Shown here: piece after piece, positions 5,658 to 13,787 of the stretch
How positions within the stretch are numbered: position 1 is the first letter of the stretch
Layout of the letters: each line of letters opens with the position of its first letter
Source of the DNA: JAYUHK01 sp043767025
Lineage (GTDB): Bacteria; Bacteroidota; Bacteroidia; Chitinophagales; Saprospiraceae
Reading direction: 5' to 3'
Length of the DNA: 19,795 nucleotides
NCBI GenBank assembly: GCA_043767025.1
Contig: JAYUHK010000136.1
Span: 1 to 19,795, forward strand
Translations under genes and position numbers: made by a program
The notes under the pieces: generated by a model
The model's database searches: none
What the model saw: the letters and a program-made list of their open reading frames with translations, nothing else
Told to the model about the DNA's origin: nothing

Positions 5658-7634
5658 TTACTTATAACTCCGTTGGCTTGGGTGCGCCACCTCAAACTCT
5701 AACGGCTCTCTGTGAAGTTCGTAATCTCCGTTGCCGTTGTATTGCCAAGCCGAAACGTAGGCGTACTCGTCGTCGTGGCGCAATGCTTCGCCGTCGGGCG
5801 TTTGGCTTTCTTCCCGAAAGTGTCCGCCGCAGCTTTCGTTGCGTTGAAGCGCATCTACGCACATCAGCTCGCCGAGTTCCAAGAAGTCTGCTACGCGGTT
5901 TGCCTTGTCCAATTCTGGATTGAACTCATTGATGATGCCCGGTATTCGGACGTTGCTCCAAAATTCGCTTTGCAATTTGCGGATTTCGGCAATCGCCCAT
6001 TTTAGTCCTACTTCGTCGCGCGACATACCGCACTTGTCCCACATGATTTTTCCCAATTTTTTGTGGAAATAATCTACTGTTTTCGTGCCTTTTATATCCA
6101 TCATTTGCTGCATTCGCTCTTGCGTCTTTTTTTCTGCTGCCGCAAATTCGTCGTGGTCGGTAGAGATTGCGCCTGTCCGAATCTCATCAGACAGATAATT
6201 TCCGACCGTGTATGGAATAACGAAATAGCCGTCCGCCAAGCCCTGCATCAGCGCAGACGCGCCCAAACGATTGGCTCCGTGGTCGCTGAAGTTCGCCTCT
6301 CCGAGTGCGTAAAGTCCGGGGATAGTGGTCATCAATTCGTAATCTACCCACAAGCCTCCCATCGTATAATGGACGGCTGGATAAATTCGCATCGGCATTT
6401 CGTAAGGGTTTTCGCCTGTGATTTTGGCGTACATCTCGAACAAATTGCCGTATTTTTCTTCGACTACTTTTTTGCCCAACTCTTTGGTAGTCGCTATATT
6501 GGTGTCGTGCAAGCCTTTTTTGCTGGCTTCTATTTTTCCGTAGCGAATGATTGCGTCCGCATAGTCCAAATAAACTGCCATTTTCGATGCGCCTACTCCG
6601 AACCCTGCGTCGCAGCGTTCTTTGGCGGCGCGGCTTGCTACGTCGCGGGGGACGAGATTGCCAAAAGCGGGATAGCGACGTTCCAAGTAGTAGTCGCGTT
6701 CTTCTTCTGGAATATCAACGGCTTTGCGGTTGTCGCCTTCTTTTTTGGGTACCCAAATTCGTCCGTCATTGCGGAGCGATTCGGACATCAAAGTGAGCTT
6801 CGACTGGTGGTCGCCCGAAACGGGAATGCACGTTGGGTGGATTTGCGTAAAGCACGGATTGGCGAAAAGCGCGCCTTGTCGGTGTGCTTTCCAAGCGGCG
6901 GTCACGTTGCTGCCCATGGCGTTGGTGGAGAGGTAAAAAACATTTCCGTAGCCGCCGGTGCAGAGCAAAACGGCGTGTCCAGAGTGACGCTCCAGCTCGC
7001 CTGTCACCAAGTTTTTTGCAATAATGCCGCGCGCTTTGCCGTCGATGGTGACTACTTCCATCATTTCGTGGCGGGTGTTCATCTCTACGTTGCCGAGGGC
7101 GACCTGTCGCTCCAAAGCGGAGTACGCGCCGAGTAGGAGTTGCTGTCCTGTTTGTCCTGCGGCATAAAAAGTACGCTGTACTTGCGTGCCGCCAAAAGAG
7201 CGATTGCTCAACAAACCGCCGTATTCGCGGGCGAAAGGAACGCCTTGCGCTACGCATTGGTCAATGATATTGGTGCTAACTTCGGCGAGGCGATGGACGT
7301 TGGCTTCGCGGGCGCGGTAGTCGCCGCCTTTGATGGTGTCATAGAAAAGACGAAACACGGAGTCGCCGTCGTTTTGATAATTTTTTGCGGCGTTGATTCC
7401 TCCTTGTGCAGCGATGCTGTGGGCGCGTCGCGGGCTGTCTTGAAAGCAGAATGCTTTGACTTTGTAGCCCATTTCGCCGAGCGAAGCGGCTGCGGAAGAG
7501 CCTGCCAATCCTGTCCCAACTACGATGACGGTGATGTTTCGCTTGTTGGCGGGATTGACGAGTTTGACGCTGCCTTTATAAGAGTTCCACTTTTGGTCGA
7601 GTGGCGCGGCGGGTATTTTTGAATTTAATGACAT
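5658..7634 (-). CDS. sdhA: Succinate dehydrogenase/fumarate reductase flavoprotein subunit
   Basis: A 658-residue catalytic subunit that interconverts succinate and fumarate at covalently bound FAD. The N-terminal dinucleotide fold VVGTGLAGSSAA (38-49) and RRAHSIAAQGGINAA (69-83) are visible; His72 is the expected FAD attachment residue. Later come YTMGGLWVDYELMTTIPGLYALGEANFSDHGANRLGASALM-type motifs covering the substrate and FAD contacts. The length, longer than the proteobacterial ~590, fits the Bacteroidota type-B enzyme. It is the middle gene of sdhC-sdhA-sdhB; 151 bases with a palindromic repeat separate it from sdhC, and a MNT/HEPN cassette follows before sdhB. Confidence 0.95.
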   Translation of the reverse strand: MSLNSKIPAAPLDQKWNSYKGSVKLVNPANKRNITVIVVGTGLAGSSAAASLGEMGYKVKAFCFQDSPRRAHSIAAQGGINAAKNYQNDGDSVFRLFYDTIKGGDYRAREANVHRLAEVSTNIIDQCVAQGVPFAREYGGLLSNRSFGGTQVQRTFYAAGQTGQQLLLGAYSALERQVALGNVEMNTRHEMMEVVTIDGKARGIIAKNLVTGELERHSGHAVLLCTGGYGNVFYLSTNAMGSNVTAAWKAHRQGALFANPCFTQIHPTCIPVSGDHQSKLTLMSESLRNDGRIWVPKKEGDNRKAVDIPEEERDYYLERRYPAFGNLVPRDVASRAAKERCDAGFGVGASKMAVYLDYADAIIRYGKIEASKKGLHDTNIATTKELGKKVVEEKYGNLFEMYAKITGENPYEMPMRIYPAVHYTMGGLWVDYELMTTIPGLYALGEANFSDHGANRLGASALMQGLADGYFVIPYTVGNYLSDEIRTGAISTDHDEFAAAEKKTQERMQQMMDIKGTKTVDYFHKKLGKIMWDKCGMSRDEVGLKWAIAEIRKLQSEFWSNVRIPGIINEFNPELDKANRVADFLELGELMCVDALQRNESCGGHFREESQTPDGEALRHDDEYAYVSAWQYNGNGDYELHREPLEFEVAHPSQRSYK

Positions 7635-7733
7635 ATCTTTTTATTTTTGGTATCTTTTTTTTGTCGTGCGACAACGGTTTATTTTATCCAATATCAACAT
7701 CTTCTTGCCGATGCGTGTTATTTTTTTGGGACG

Positions 7734-7766
7734 AAGTTACCGACACCTTAAAGGTGTCGGTAACTT
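7734..7766. repeat. 33-bp hairpin repeat, copy A (perfect)
   Basis: Two perfect 16-base arms around one base: AAGTTACCGACACCTT, A, AAGGTGTCGGTAACTT. It lies in the sdhC-sdhA gap and has no following U-tract on either strand, so it is not an ordinary terminator. Related copies are at 13908-13940 and 16663-16695. As RNA it would form a very stable hairpin between sdhC and sdhA. Confidence 0.85.
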
Positions 7767-7785
7767 ATAATCCACAAAATATGTG

Positions 7786-8463
7786 CTACTTTATCACGCC
7801 TAAAAACATCAAAATTGGCATCAGTGCGAAGATAAACGGAACGAGTATCGAAAAGCCCGCACCAATCGCTTTGACGAGCGGCGTATATTTTTTATGGTTC
7901 CAGCCCATCGTCTGGAATGCGCTTTGGAATCCGTGCAGTAAGTGATACGCCAACGAAACCATAGCGAGCGCATAAATCAGCACCACCCACCACTCTGCGA
8001 ACTCCTCTTGCATCTCTGCGTAAAGATTGTGTACTCCGTAGTTGGTTTGTTCGAGGTGTCCGAAGCGAGAAGGCACCCAAAAGTGCGCCAAGTGAATGAC
8101 CAAAAATATGAGGAGCAAAGTGCCGAGCAAACCCATTGAGCGGGAATACCAAGTGCTGGTGGCGTTGCCTGCGTGGGCGGCGTATTGGACGGGACGGCGT
8201 TTTCTGTTGGCTTGCCAAAGCGATAGCCCTTGCACAATATGTATCAAAAGCCCCGCAAAAAGACCGATTTCAGCGATGCGGATAAAAATATTTGACCCCA
8301 TAAAATGTGCTGCTTCGTTGAAGAGCTTACCGCCGTCATTGACAAAAATACAAGAGTTGATGCCGCAATGGACTGCCAAAAACGCAATGAGCGACAGACC
8401 CGTGACTCCCATCACAAATTTTTTGCCGATGGACGAATTCAAAAATGTGGAAAACCAATTCAT
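7786..8463 (-). CDS. sdhC: Succinate dehydrogenase cytochrome b558 subunit
   Basis: A 225-residue membrane anchor of complex II, passing electrons between SdhB and the quinone pool. Five hydrophobic segments are visible (about 14-34, 60-82, 109-131, 158-178, 200-223). Conserved histidines inside or next to them (His32, His75, His124, His174) are candidates for the axial ligands of two b haems, as in type-B enzymes. I place the start at the ATG at 8461-8463 (MNWFSTFLNSSIGKKF), since family members begin with a short stretch before SSIGKK. The in-frame ATG 63 bases upstream is rejected because a well-formed promoter lies between the two. It is the first gene of sdhC-sdhA-sdhB. Confidence 0.9.
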   Translation of the reverse strand: MNWFSTFLNSSIGKKFVMGVTGLSLIAFLAVHCGINSCIFVNDGGKLFNEAAHFMGSNIFIRIAEIGLFAGLLIHIVQGLSLWQANRKRRPVQYAAHAGNATSTWYSRSMGLLGTLLLIFLVIHLAHFWVPSRFGHLEQTNYGVHNLYAEMQEEFAEWWVVLIYALAMVSLAYHLLHGFQSAFQTMGWNHKKYTPLVKAIGAGFSILVPFIFALMPILMFLGVIK

Positions 8464-8495
8464 ACTAAATTTTTCTTTTAAGATATTTACAAACG

Positions 8496-8527
8496 CAAAA
8501 TTATTCATAAAAGTCGGAAATCCCAAA
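8496..8527 (-). promoter_or_regulatory. sdh operon promoter, Bacteroidota type
   Basis: On the minus strand TTTG (8524-8527) is followed after exactly 20 bases by TAATTTTG (8496-8503), fitting the Bacteroidota pattern TTTG-N17-23-TAnnTTTG. The leader would be about 25-30 bases, which supports the sdhC start at 8463. Confidence 0.7.
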
Positions 8528-8560
8528 CTTGGTTCAAAGTCACAGCGATTTTGATTTTTA

Positions 8561-8577
8561 TTTAGAATAATTCTAAA
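8561..8577. promoter_or_regulatory. Fur/PerR-like 17-bp palindromic operator candidate
   Basis: TTTAGAATAATTCTAAA is a perfect 17-base palindrome around one base. Its inner 15 bases differ from the PerR-box pattern TTATAATnATTATAA at two symmetric positions. It lies 34 bases upstream of the sdh -33 element and 56 bases before the hydrolase ATG, so it could serve either gene. The regulator is not in the window. Confidence 0.4.
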
Positions 8578-8632
8578 ATGAGAACTGCGAATAATCGGTA
8601 TTTTCGGCGTAGCTTTTGCAGTAGATAACCCA

Positions 8633-9529
8633 ATGGGAAGAAAAAAATTATTTTTGATAACTATTGCTTGTGTTTTGGCGTGGGCGATGTCGCAAACGGC
8701 GTGCAGCTTTTTAGAGTTTCGGCAGAGCGATGAGCAACTGACGACGTATTTTTTTCAAAAAAAAATCAGCACGCGCATCGTGCGCTATCCGATGCCCGAA
8801 GGAAGGACGATTCGCTACATAGAAGCTGGTGCGTCCGATTCGATGCCGACGGTAGTGATTATTCACGGTGCGCCGAGTTCGTTGAGCGTAGCAAATGGCG
8901 TACTTTCTGATACCAATTTGCTTCGGGTCGCCAAGACGGTAGGCGTGGACAGACCCGGCTACGGCTACTCGGACTACGGCTGGGCAGAAACTTCTATCTC
9001 GCGGCAGGCGGAATTGCTCGCTCCGATGTTAGAAAATTTGAAAGCGAAATCGCAGCGTCGCCCGACGGTGCTGATGGGAGTTTCGTTTGGCGGACCGATT
9101 GCGGCGTATTTGGCTGCCGAGCGTCCTGACCTCGTAGATGGGTTGATATTGGCTGCGCCCGCCATCGAGCCGGGAGCCGAAACGGTGTATGATATTTCGT
9201 ACCCGATGCGTTGGCGGCTTACGAGCTGGCTTTTTCCTGCCAGCCTTGTGGTAGCGACGGACGAAAAATTTGTCCACAAAGCCGAACTTACTGCAATGTT
9301 GCCACTTTGGGAGCGGATAAAAATCCCCGTCGCATACATACAAGGGGAAGACGACGAGGTGGTCAATCCTTCCAGTGCGAAGTTCGCTCGCCGAATGTTG
9401 GTCAATGCGCCGTCGTTGGAGATTACGATGATACCGAACCAGAAACATTTTTTGAGCATTCCGCAGCGAAAATTACTCGTAAATACTGCAATTCAGATGG
9501 TAGAAAAAGTGAGTTTGAAAAAAAAATAA
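8633..9529 (+). CDS. Exported alpha/beta hydrolase
   Basis: A 298-residue alpha/beta-hydrolase-fold protein. The N-terminus is a signal peptide or anchor (hydrophobic 6-20), with TACS at 22-25 resembling but not fitting a lipobox well. Fold landmarks: oxyanion HGAP at 79-82, VDRPGYGYSD at 105-114, nucleophile elbow GVSFGG at 149-154 (Ser151), an acid residue in QGEDDEVV at 237-244 (Asp240 or Asp241), and His272 in PNQKHFLS. The complete triad implies an active hydrolase; esterase, lipase or peptidase cannot be told apart by eye. It is divergent from sdhC and shares the palindrome at 8561-8577. No partner gene follows in a clear operon. Confidence 0.85.
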   Translation: MGRKKLFLITIACVLAWAMSQTACSFLEFRQSDEQLTTYFFQKKISTRIVRYPMPEGRTIRYIEAGASDSMPTVVIIHGAPSSLSVANGVLSDTNLLRVAKTVGVDRPGYGYSDYGWAETSISRQAELLAPMLENLKAKSQRRPTVLMGVSFGGPIAAYLAAERPDLVDGLILAAPAIEPGAETVYDISYPMRWRLTSWLFPASLVVATDEKFVHKAELTAMLPLWERIKIPVAYIQGEDDEVVNPSSAKFARRMLVNAPSLEITMIPNQKHFLSIPQRKLLVNTAIQMVEKVSLKKK

Positions 9530-9570
9530 AAAAAATTTCTAAAAAAACGAATACGAATCAAAGAATCCGT

Positions 9571-9578
9571 TATTTTTG
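9571..9578 (+). promoter_or_regulatory. Possible -7 box upstream of the Asp-rich protein
   Basis: TATTTTTG matches TAnnTTTG, about 120 bases before the ATG at 9698. The surroundings are AT-rich and no -33 is evident, so this may be chance. Confidence 0.25.
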
Positions 9579-9697
9579 GGTTTTCAATTAATAAATCTTT
9601 ATTAACAAAATTATTGTTTCACCCTATTGATTTGCAAATACCCAAGCAAGACGCTCGGAAAATGCAGAAAAATAATCATCAAGTTTAGCAGAAAAAC

Positions 9698-9964
9698 ATG
9701 AGCCACGATTTTGAAAGAGCAAAAAAAACAAAGCTCGAACCAGCAGTAAAAGAAAAGTACAACACTTATCAGTCTATGTTGGAAGACGACGACGATGACG
9801 ACTTACTCGAAGACGACGACGATGAGGAAGGAGATGACGATGGCGACGATTTGGAGGACAACTTCGACGACGATAATTACGACGACGATGACTTCGATAC
9901 CGACGACGACAGCGATGATGACGACGACGAGGACGACGAGGATTTAGACGACGACGACGATTAG
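9698..9964 (+). CDS. Extremely acidic Asp-rich small protein
   Basis: 88 residues, about 41 of them Asp and 10 Glu. Residues 1-28 are ordinary and slightly basic (MSHDFERAKKTKLEPAVKEK), then an acidic tail of Asp runs broken by single Leu, Phe, Tyr, Gly or Ser. No signal peptide or membrane segment, so it is presumably cytoplasmic and disordered. I recognise no family. Acidic tails like this can bind divalent metals or mimic nucleic acid, as in RNA polymerase delta, but neither is shown here. Its neighbour across a shared terminator is the Mg transporter CorA, convergent, which may be coincidence. The DNA is an impure GAY trinucleotide repeat, so length variation is likely. The non-repetitive start and the clean stop before a terminator favour a real gene. 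Confidence 0.65.
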   Translation: MSHDFERAKKTKLEPAVKEKYNTYQSMLEDDDDDDLLEDDDDEEGDDDGDDLEDNFDDDNYDDDDFDTDDDSDDDDDEDDEDLDDDDD

Positions 9965-9971
9965 AAAATCG

Positions 9972-10039
9972 AAAATCAACTATCTACACATCTATACAGC
10001 CGCCAAAAGCCGCCGTTGGGCTGGTAGATAGTTGATTTT
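9972..10039. terminator. Long-stem bidirectional terminator with a structured loop
   Basis: A perfect 16-bp outer stem, AAAATCAACTATCTAC (9972-9987) with GTAGATAGTTGATTTT (10024-10039), followed by more T on the plus strand. The 36-base loop holds a possible inner 5-bp stem (CAGCC 9997-10001 with GGCTG 10019-10023) and a doubled GCCGCC. It separates the Asp-rich gene from convergent corA. Confidence 0.75.
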
Positions 10040-10042
10040 TTT

Positions 10043-11119
10043 TTAAATCCAATTTCTTTTTTTGAATAAATAAACCAGACTTCCCGCTATAACCGCCATC
10101 ACGGCGAGGCAAAGAAAGTACCCGTATCGCCAGTGCAACTCGGGCATATTGTCGAAGTTCATACCGTAGATTCCTGCCAAAAAGGTGAGCGGAATAAAAA
10201 TAGTGGAGATAATGGTCAGCACTTTCATCACGTTGTTCATGCGCAGACTGATTTCGGAAAGGTACAAGTCTTGCAAGCCGATGACCATCTCGCGGTAGTT
10301 TTCTAATACTTCCAGCACCTGTGTCAGGTGGTCGTTCAAATCCCTCAAAAATATCAGATTTTCCTCCGCAATGTGCGCGTTGCCCGCTTTCAACATTCGA
10401 TTGACCGCTTCGCGAAGCGGCAGGACAGACTTTCTGACCGTCAATAATTGCCTTTTCAACTCATAAGTTTTGGACTTATCGTTGGTTTCTGCCAGCCCAA
10501 TGATGTGCAGTTCCAACTTTTCTATTTCCTCTCCGATGTCGTCCAACATCAAAAAATAATTGTCCACCACCAAATCCATCAGTGTGTATGCCAAATAATC
10601 GGCACCGCGCTTGCGCACACGCCCGCGAGCGGCTGCGATTCGCTCCCGAATGGTCAAAAATAAATCTTCGGCATCTTCTTGAAACGACAGTACAAAATTT
10701 TTACCGACAAACAAACAAACCTGTTCCGTTTGGACTCTGCAGTCCGCTTCTCCAAAAGTCAATGCCCGCATTACGACAAAAAACCCGGACTCGTATTCCT
10801 CGAATTTAGGGACTTGCTGCGTACTCACGATGTCCTCCATCACCAAAGCGTGCATATCGAAGATGCGCCCAAACTCTTCGATGAGTTCCGTATCGTGCAG
10901 TCCGCGCACGTCGTACCAAGTCACTTTACTATCCTCTTCGACTGCTTTGGGCAGTTGGAGTTCGCTGCTCGGCGCGATGTGTTTTTCTTCGTGATTTTCT
11001 TCGTTGTAAACCACTTTCGTAACGTGCGGACGACCGACTTTTTGCTCGCCCGTAAAGACAACTGTGCCGGGCGGAAGTCCAGTTTTTCGCTTTTGCTTGT
11101 GTTTTGGTATTGTTTTCAT
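10043..11119 (-). CDS. corA: Magnesium/cobalt transporter CorA
   Basis: A 358-residue homologue of the pentameric CorA channel for Mg2+ (and Co2+). The large cytoplasmic domain precedes two C-terminal membrane helices: VLTIISTIFIPLTFLAGIYG, then GYFLCLAVMAVIAGSLVYLF. The selectivity signature YGMN sits at the end of the first helix, followed by FDNMPEL, a good fit to the family, and the protein ends in a basic tail (KKRNWI). I choose the ATG at 11117-11119 (MKTIPKHKQK). A frame-compatible ATG at 11146 lies inside the stem of the glyS terminator, so it is an unlikely start. CorA is normally constitutive; nothing regulatory is visible. Confidence 0.93.
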   Translation of the reverse strand: MKTIPKHKQKRKTGLPPGTVVFTGEQKVGRPHVTKVVYNEENHEEKHIAPSSELQLPKAVEEDSKVTWYDVRGLHDTELIEEFGRIFDMHALVMEDIVSTQQVPKFEEYESGFFVVMRALTFGEADCRVQTEQVCLFVGKNFVLSFQEDAEDLFLTIRERIAAARGRVRKRGADYLAYTLMDLVVDNYFLMLDDIGEEIEKLELHIIGLAETNDKSKTYELKRQLLTVRKSVLPLREAVNRMLKAGNAHIAEENLIFLRDLNDHLTQVLEVLENYREMVIGLQDLYLSEISLRMNNVMKVLTIISTIFIPLTFLAGIYGMNFDNMPELHWRYGYFLCLAVMAVIAGSLVYLFKKRNWI

Positions 11120-11120
11120 T

Positions 11121-11171
11121 GGTAAAAAAAGAAAACCGTCGAACATTTTTTAGTAAAAAAATATTCGACGG
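11121..11171 (-). terminator. Terminator of glyS
   Basis: On the minus strand CCGTCGAA (from 11171) pairs with TTCGACGG (ending 11136), extended by an A/T stretch on each side of the loop, then a T-rich tract (TTTTCTTTTTTT) down to 11124. It lies 52 bases after the glyS stop. Confidence 0.75.
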
Positions 11172-11222
11172 CTTTTGAGAAAGAATGAATAAAAAATGGG
11201 TAGTTTATTTCAGACGCGTGGC

Positions 11223-12779
11223 TTATTTCAGCTGCGCTAACAGTTTTTGCATAGAAACTTGTCCGCTGATTTTTTCTACCAAGTCGCCTACGCGGATTCG
11301 CTCTTGCTGGAGTGTGTCGCGGTCGCGAATAGTTACTGTTCCGTCCGAAATAGTTTCGAAGTCAATCGTGACGCAAAACGGCGTTCCGATAGCATCTTGG
11401 CGGCGATAACGGCGACCGATAGCGTCTTTTTCGTCGTATTGGCACTCAAAATGTAGCTTCAAAGTATCGAAAATATCTCTTGCCGCTGCTACTAATTCGT
11501 CTTTGTTTTTGAGCAATGGCAGCACGGCGCACTTGACGGGTGCGAGTGCAGGGTGGAGTTTGAGGACTGTCCGAGTAGCGTCTTCGCCTTGTGCGTCGGG
11601 GACGGTTTCTTCTACCAACGCGTTGCCGAGTGTGGCGAGGAACATTCGGTCGCAGCCGACGGACGTTTCGACCACAAAAGGAACGTAATTTTGGTTGAGT
11701 TCGGTGTCAAAATATTGAAGTTTTTTGCCCGAAAACTCCTGATGGCGACTCAAATCGAAGTCCGTCCGCGAGTGTATTCCTTCGAGTTCCTTGAATCCGA
11801 AGGGAAATTCAAACTGAATATCCACCGCAGCGTCGGCGTAATGAGCGAGATTGTCGTGGTCTTTGAAGCGCAATTTGGCGGCTGGATTGATAGCGGCGTG
11901 CCAACGCAAGCGCGCTTGTTTCCACTGTTCGTACCATTCTTTTTGGGTGCCGGGACGAATAAAGAACTGCATTTCCATTTGCTCAAATTCTCTCATTCGG
12001 AAGATAAACTGGCGGGCGACGATTTCGTTGCGAAAGGCTTTTCCGATTTGGGCGATGCCGAAGGGGATTTTTTGCCGCGTAGTTTTCTGGACGTTGAGGA
12101 AATTGACAAAAATCCCCTGCGCGGTTTCGGGGCGAAGGTAGAGTTTGCCGTCTTCGCCAGCGATATTGCCGAGTTGGGTGTTGAACATGAGGTTGAACTG
12201 GCGCACGTCCGTCCAGTTGCGAGAGCCGCTGACTTCGCAGGCGATTTCGAGTTCCTCAATCATCGCTTTCAAGTCCGCCATGTCGCCGGCTTTCATAGCT
12301 TCGGCGAGGCGTTTTTCGATAGCGGTCATTTGGGTCTGATATTCTACGACGCGTGGATTGGTCTGCCGAAACATGATTTCATCAAAATTCTCGAATCGTT
12401 TGGCAGCTTTTTCGACCTCTTTGTTGATTTTTGCTTCTATTTTATCTACTTGCGCCTCGATGAGTTGGTCGGCGCGATAGCGTTTTTTGCTGTCTTTATT
12501 GTCCACCAAAGGGTCGTTGAAAGCATCTACGTGTCCGGAGGCTTTCCAAGTAGTTGGGTGCATAAAAATAGCGGAGTCGAGTCCGACGATATTTTCGTGC
12601 AGTTGGGTCATGGCTCTCCACCAGTACTGTTTGAGGTTATTTTTTAGTTCCACGCCATACGGACCGTAATCATAGACGGCACTCAAGCCATCGTATATTT
12701 CGCTGGATTGAAAAATAAAGCCGTATTCTTTGCAGTGAGAGGTGATTTTTTTGAATAAATCTTCTTGTGAAATTGCCAT
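11223..12779 (-). CDS. glyS: Glycyl-tRNA synthetase (class II, alpha2 type)
   Basis: A 518-residue enzyme charging tRNA-Gly. The N-terminus has YDYGPYGVELKNNLK.YWW (36-54) and LDSAIFMHPTTWKASGHVDAFNDPLVD (67-93), typical of the single-chain dimeric GlyRS rather than the separate alpha/beta type. Motif 2 is GKAFRNEIVARQFIFRMREFEQME (246-269) and motif 3 falls around ETSVGCDRMFLATL (371-384). A long charged helical insertion covers about 102-185. The zinc cysteines seen in some relatives are replaced by DNKDSKKRYRAD, which I recall as the Bacteroidota form. It lies 67 bases after the DUF4835 gene on the same strand with no -7 box between, so it may be the last gene of the bamD run. A terminator follows. 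Confidence 0.95.
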   Translation of the reverse strand: MAISQEDLFKKITSHCKEYGFIFQSSEIYDGLSAVYDYGPYGVELKNNLKQYWWRAMTQLHENIVGLDSAIFMHPTTWKASGHVDAFNDPLVDNKDSKKRYRADQLIEAQVDKIEAKINKEVEKAAKRFENFDEIMFRQTNPRVVEYQTQMTAIEKRLAEAMKAGDMADLKAMIEELEIACEVSGSRNWTDVRQFNLMFNTQLGNIAGEDGKLYLRPETAQGIFVNFLNVQKTTRQKIPFGIAQIGKAFRNEIVARQFIFRMREFEQMEMQFFIRPGTQKEWYEQWKQARLRWHAAINPAAKLRFKDHDNLAHYADAAVDIQFEFPFGFKELEGIHSRTDFDLSRHQEFSGKKLQYFDTELNQNYVPFVVETSVGCDRMFLATLGNALVEETVPDAQGEDATRTVLKLHPALAPVKCAVLPLLKNKDELVAAARDIFDTLKLHFECQYDEKDAIGRRYRRQDAIGTPFCVTIDFETISDGTVTIRDRDTLQQERIRVGDLVEKISGQVSMQKLLAQLK

Positions 12780-12846
12780 TTTTTTTGTAAAAAGTCTTTT
12801 AATAAATTATTTTTCGCTGGATTATTTTGACACATTCTCCGAAAAC

Positions 12847-13761
12847 TCAAAAGCCGACTTCGCGGTATCGAGCTGCGCCCGGCGGATCGATTCTGGTCAT
12901 AACCGTCAGCAAGCGAGATTTTTGTTGCGGCGTACTTTCTTTGAATATTTCGACTACCTCCGCGCCTTTGGCGTTGGCAAACATCTGTAAAATCATAGCA
13001 TTGGGGAAAGATTGATTCACTTTGTCTAATTCTTCGATCGATTGTAGCATTACGTTTTTGCCTGCATCTACGTTGTTCGACATAATGTCCAAGCCTTTTC
13101 GGTGGTAGTCGTACATGGCGGTGCGGTAGGGGCGGACGCGCGGATTGATGATGCTTTCAATCATCGCAGTCCGGTTGCGCCCTGCGTTGTCGCGAATATC
13201 CCAACCTTTGTAGGTGCTGTAAAGATTGACGGGGACTAATTTTTCTATTTCCAGTGCGGTCTGAAAATTCGCATCGCCGCCGAGTGGTGCAAAGCTGTCG
13301 TAATCCAAGCCCAAAATAATGTAGGAATAGAAAGAAAGCATCGAAGTAAGGTTATCGTTGAACGTGTTTCGGGTATAAATAACGGGCTGATATTGCTCGT
13401 AATCGAAGATAAAATCCTTGTCGAGGTGCGTCAGAATCGGCGTTTCGTAGCTGCTTCCGTACACGGGGCGCGACGCTTGTATATTGCAATCCGCCCGAAA
13501 GCGAGTCGCCGACAACTCTTCGTTGATGGTGAGCGAAATGATACAGTTGATGCGTTCTTCTTGCTCAAAAATATCTTCTGTCCATTTCTGACTGTTTAAA
13601 AAACTCTCCATTGCGCCTCTCAAACTTTCAAATACTTTGGGGTCGGCAGTTTGAAGTTTGGGCGTAGCGATGGTTACTTTGAATTTGAGTTCCTGCGCTT
13701 GTGCGGTCGCTACCACACAAACGATTATAAGGAGAGCGATTAAATTTTTTATTTTTTTCAT
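12847..13761 (-). CDS. porD: DUF4835 family protein (PorD, type IX secretion-associated)
   Basis: A 304-residue exported protein: signal peptide MKKIKNLIALLIIVCVVATA with cleavage near AQA-QE (22-23), then a beta-rich first half (LKFKVTIATP..., INCIISLTI) and a helical second half with DIRDNAGRNRTAMIESIINPRVRPYR and YHRKGLD. This fits DUF4835, found throughout Bacteroidota, mostly next to coaBC, and labelled PorD by some annotation schemes because of its link to type IX secretion; its biochemical role is not established. The context supports the call: bamD, rpoZ and coaBC lie upstream in the usual order. A 204-base insertion of repeats separates it from coaBC. Confidence 0.85.
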   Translation of the reverse strand: MKKIKNLIALLIIVCVVATAQAQELKFKVTIATPKLQTADPKVFESLRGAMESFLNSQKWTEDIFEQEERINCIISLTINEELSATRFRADCNIQASRPVYGSSYETPILTHLDKDFIFDYEQYQPVIYTRNTFNDNLTSMLSFYSYIILGLDYDSFAPLGGDANFQTALEIEKLVPVNLYSTYKGWDIRDNAGRNRTAMIESIINPRVRPYRTAMYDYHRKGLDIMSNNVDAGKNVMLQSIEELDKVNQSFPNAMILQMFANAKGAEVVEIFKESTPQQKSRLLTVMTRIDPPGAARYREVGF

Positions 13762-13787
13762 ATTTTATCCAAACTTTATTTTTTAAG

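Noticed and set aside
6063..7136. 357-residue plus-strand frame within sdhA
   Set aside because: Fully antisense to conserved flavoprotein sequence; Cys/Phe/His-rich shadow.
7661..7674. TTGTCGTGCGACAA palindrome in the sdhC-sdhA gap
   Set aside because: Only 6-bp arms, a single copy and no promoter near; not enough to call an operator.
8464..8526. N-terminal extension of SdhC beginning MGFPTFMNNF
   Set aside because: It would be translated from within the sdh promoter (TTTG at 8524-8527 and TAATTTTG at 8496-8503); relatives start near MNWF.
9780..9963. GAY-rich tract as a tandem satellite rather than coding
   Set aside because: The tract varies between GAC, GAT and GAA/GAG with interspersed other codons and keeps one frame to a stop before a terminator, which fits coding sequence better.
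11120..11146. Upstream ATG for CorA (MFDGFLFLP)
   Set aside because: The codons lie in the glyS terminator stem and T-tract; they mimic a hydrophobic leader by chance.
11553..12647. 364-residue plus-strand frame within glyS
   Set aside because: Antisense shadow of conserved synthetase motifs.
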